44,390 bases of DNA from a virus. A program made the translations under genes and the position numbers. The stretch is from the IMG/VR virus record IMGVR_UViG_3300034102_001960, positions 1 through 44,390 of that record. One strand, given 5' to 3'. The notes beneath the pieces are model-generated. The model ran no database searches and was not told the DNA's origin. It saw only the letters and a list, made by a program, of their open reading frames with translations. Below, in pieces: positions 42,463 to 44,390 of this stretch (position 1 is its first letter; each line of letters opens with the position of its first letter).

Positions 42463-44390
42463 ATGAAAAATACTATTGATAATCCTTATGAAAATTTTAT
42501 TGCACTATCTAGATATGCTAAATGGGTAGAGTCAGAATCACGCAGAGAAACATGGGGAGAAACAGTAGATAGATATTTTTCTTTTATGACAAATCATTTA
42601 AAACAAAATTGTAATTATATTCCAAATGAAAAGCTAGTTGCGGAATTAAAAGAGTTTGTGTTTGAAAGAAATGTAATGCCATCAATGAGAGCAGTAATGA
42701 CATCTGGCGCCGCACTAGAAAGAGATAATGTAGCAGGATATAACTGCGCTTTTTTGCCAGTAGATTCTCCAAGATCTTTTGACGAAACAATGTATGTTTT
42801 GATGTGTGGTACTGGGGTTGGATTCTCCGTTGAGTATAAGTATATTAATAAGCTTCCTGCCGTTCCAGAATCTTTGGAAAAATCTACTACTGTAATAACT
42901 GTAGAAGATTCAAAACAAGGATGGGCAAAGGCATATCGTGAATTACTTGCATTACTTTGGTCTGGACAAATTCCAGCCATAGATGTTTCTAAAGTTAGAC
43001 CAGCAGGAGCAAGACTCAAGACAATGGGTGGAAGATCATCTGGACCTCAACCCTTGGTAAATCTTTTTGATTTCACTATTGCAAAATTTAAGAATGCAAC
43101 TGGTAGAAACCTTAAGCCAATTGAGTGCCACGACATTATGTGTAAAATTGGAGAAGTTGTAGTTGTGGGTGGCGTTAGACGCTCTGCAATGATTTCTCTT
43201 TCTAATATTAATGATATAGAAATGGCACAAGCCAAATCTGGTAATTGGTGGGAGCAGAGTCCACAACGTGCTTTGTCTAATAACTCAGTTGCATATTCTC
43301 GTAAACCAGAAATGGAACAGTTTATTGCAGAATGGAAATCTCTATACGATTCTAAATCTGGAGAACGTGGTATATATAATGTAGCTGCAGCACAAGCACA
43401 GGCTGCAAAGTTTGGTCGAAGAGATCCAGACATTCATTATGGAACTAACCCATGTTCTGAAATTATTTTGCGCCCATATCAATTCTGTAATCTTTCAGAA
43501 GTCGTATTGCGTGAAAACGATACTAAAAAAGACATTCAGCGTAAGGTAGAGCTAGCAACTATTCTTGGGACATGGCAGTCTACATTAACAGACTTTAAGT
43601 ACCTTCGTAAAATTTGGAAAGACAACACAGAAGAAGAAAGACTATTGGGTGTTTCTTTAACTGGACAATTTGGTCATAAGTTTATGTCTGGTAAAGAAGA
43701 CTTAATTGCACTTGAAGCATTCTTGATGACATTGCGTGAAAAAGCAAGAGAAGTAAACAAAGAAGAGTCTGGAAAAATTGGAATTCCTGAATCTGCGGCA
43801 ATTACATGTGTAAAACCTTCTGGAACAGTATCTCAATTAGTTGGAGTATCTTCAGGCATGCATCCTTGGCATTCACCATATTATGTTCGTACAGTTCGTG
43901 GTTCAAAAGGAGATCCAATCTCAACATTTTTAAAAGAAGTTGGTATTCCAGTAGAAGATGATTTTATGAAGCCGAATGAAACTTATGTATTTTCATTTCC
44001 AGTAAAAGCACCAGAGGGTGCAATCGTAAGAAATGATTTAACAGCAATTGATCACCTAAACATTTGGCTTGTATATCAACGTGCTTGGTGTGAACACAAG
44101 CCTTCTATTACAGTTTCTGTAAAAGAAGATGAGTGGATGGAAGTAGGAGCATGGGTATATAAAAACTTTGATGAAGTTTCTGGTATTTCATTTCTGCCTC
44201 ACTCAGAGCATACATACAAGCAGGCCCCATATCAAGAAATTTCAAAAGAAGAATACGAAACCTTAGTAGCAAAAATGCCTATTAATATTCGCTGGGAAGA
44301 TCTATCATTTTATGAGACAGAAGACGGAACTTCAACAAATGCAACCCTGGCTTGCAGCTCAGACGGAAATTGCGAACTTGTAGATATTTC
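42463..44390 (+). CDS. nrdJ: class II (B12-dependent) ribonucleoside-triphosphate reductase, 3' end outside the window
   Basis: 642 complete codons, open at the window end. Monomeric RTPR type: redox Cys95 (GYNCAF), thiyl-radical Cys331 with Glu333 (TNPCSEI), partner Cys342 (FCNLSEV), and PSGTVSQLVGVSSGMHPWHSPYYVRT. The C-terminal shuttle pair CSSDGNC is already visible, so only a few codons are missing. Reduces NTPs to dNTPs with adenosylcobalamin, probably recharged by thioredoxin. Gene length and form match those of actinophages. Confidence 0.95.
   Translation, partial: MKNTIDNPYENFIALSRYAKWVESESRRETWGETVDRYFSFMTNHLKQNCNYIPNEKLVAELKEFVFERNVMPSMRAVMTSGAALERDNVAGYNCAFLPVDSPRSFDETMYVLMCGTGVGFSVEYKYINKLPAVPESLEKSTTVITVEDSKQGWAKAYRELLALLWSGQIPAIDVSKVRPAGARLKTMGGRSSGPQPLVNLFDFTIAKFKNATGRNLKPIECHDIMCKIGEVVVVGGVRRSAMISLSNINDIEMAQAKSGNWWEQSPQRALSNNSVAYSRKPEMEQFIAEWKSLYDSKSGERGIYNVAAAQAQAAKFGRRDPDIHYGTNPCSEIILRPYQFCNLSEVVLRENDTKKDIQRKVELATILGTWQSTLTDFKYLRKIWKDNTEEERLLGVSLTGQFGHKFMSGKEDLIALEAFLMTLREKAREVNKEESGKIGIPESAAITCVKPSGTVSQLVGVSSGMHPWHSPYYVRTVRGSKGDPISTFLKEVGIPVEDDFMKPNETYVFSFPVKAPEGAIVRNDLTAIDHLNIWLVYQRAWCEHKPSITVSVKEDEWMEVGAWVYKNFDEVSGISFLPHSEHTYKQAPYQEISKEEYETLVAKMPINIRWEDLSFYETEDGTSTNATLACSSDGNCELVDI

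Noticed and set aside
42615-43433. Minus-strand ORFs within the ribonucleotide reductase gene
   Set aside because: The plus-strand frame carries all class II reductase motifs; the reverse ORFs are shadows.
1-44390. Integrated prophage with integrase and att sites
   Set aside because: No integrase, excisionase or paired att repeats seen. The tRNA genes are complete and have no duplicated 3' ends in the window.

Overview
The window reads as part of a large, AT-rich genome of a tailed phage that infects an actinobacterium. Direct signs of a phage are an endolysin next to small membrane proteins, dense runs of tiny overlapping ORFs, a DUF932 protein, a gp88-like protein, a phage-type dNMP kinase, a class II ribonucleotide reductase and three tRNA genes. 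Signs of an actinobacterial host are a WhiB-like protein, an Lsr2-like DNA-binding microprotein and many leaderless promoters. The AT richness together with these markers suggests a low-GC planktonic freshwater actinobacterium (the Nanopelagicales/acI type), but that is inference. No capsid, terminase, polymerase or integrase gene lies in the window.

Layout. 1-4637 (+): an FmdB-type zinc ribbon, an 895-residue secreted and membrane-anchored repeat protein, small membrane proteins, a lipoprotein and a CHAP endolysin (lysis and surface end). 4686-10509 (+): tRNA-Leu, WhiB, zinc microproteins, an HslV/proteasome-like Ntn hydrolase, a secreted subtilase, thioredoxin and a secreted Ala/Thr-rich protein closed by a strong terminator. 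10577-14832 (+): a luciferase-like monooxygenase, a DUF2061 protein, a radical SAM/SPASM protein followed by translationally coupled microproteins, three of which begin with MCxxCGxC-type motifs, and a Cys/Met-metabolism PLP enzyme. 14869-25119 (+): tRNA-Asn, a complete catalase-peroxidase KatG, a HAD phosphatase, three Fe(II)/2-oxoglutarate oxygenases, dNMP kinase, a glutathione-peroxidase-like enzyme, a sulfotransferase, SpeD and many zinc microproteins. 25120-25644: convergent intergenic region with direct repeats and terminators.

25645-37423 (-): about 35 mostly tiny genes of unknown function in short operons, plus tRNA-Asp. Twelve promoters here share a TGTCRG box exactly 10 nt upstream of the -10 and many share a leader ending in AACGAAAGG. 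The intergenic spaces carry a dispersed family of short repeats (AATTCCAGGG, DnaA-box-like TGTGGATAA, CCCCGCA/TGCGGG hairpins, GACACGCC). 37695-39165 (+): a JmjC/cupin-like oxygenase, an SGNH-like protein and two small membrane proteins. 39166-39374: a regulatory patch with a parS-like palindrome. 39375-42171 (-): a fifth oxygenase, a TylF-like methyltransferase and a secreted lysozyme-like enzyme. 42463-end (+): class II ribonucleotide reductase, cut by the window end.

The metabolic genes suggest a phage that keeps an infected cell redox-competent (KatG, GPx, thioredoxin, WhiB), makes dNTPs (RNR, dNMP kinase), and modifies small molecules, glycans, proteins or bases (five oxygenases, sulfotransferase, methyltransferase, radical SAM). 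Functions come from motifs read by eye; no database search was run.
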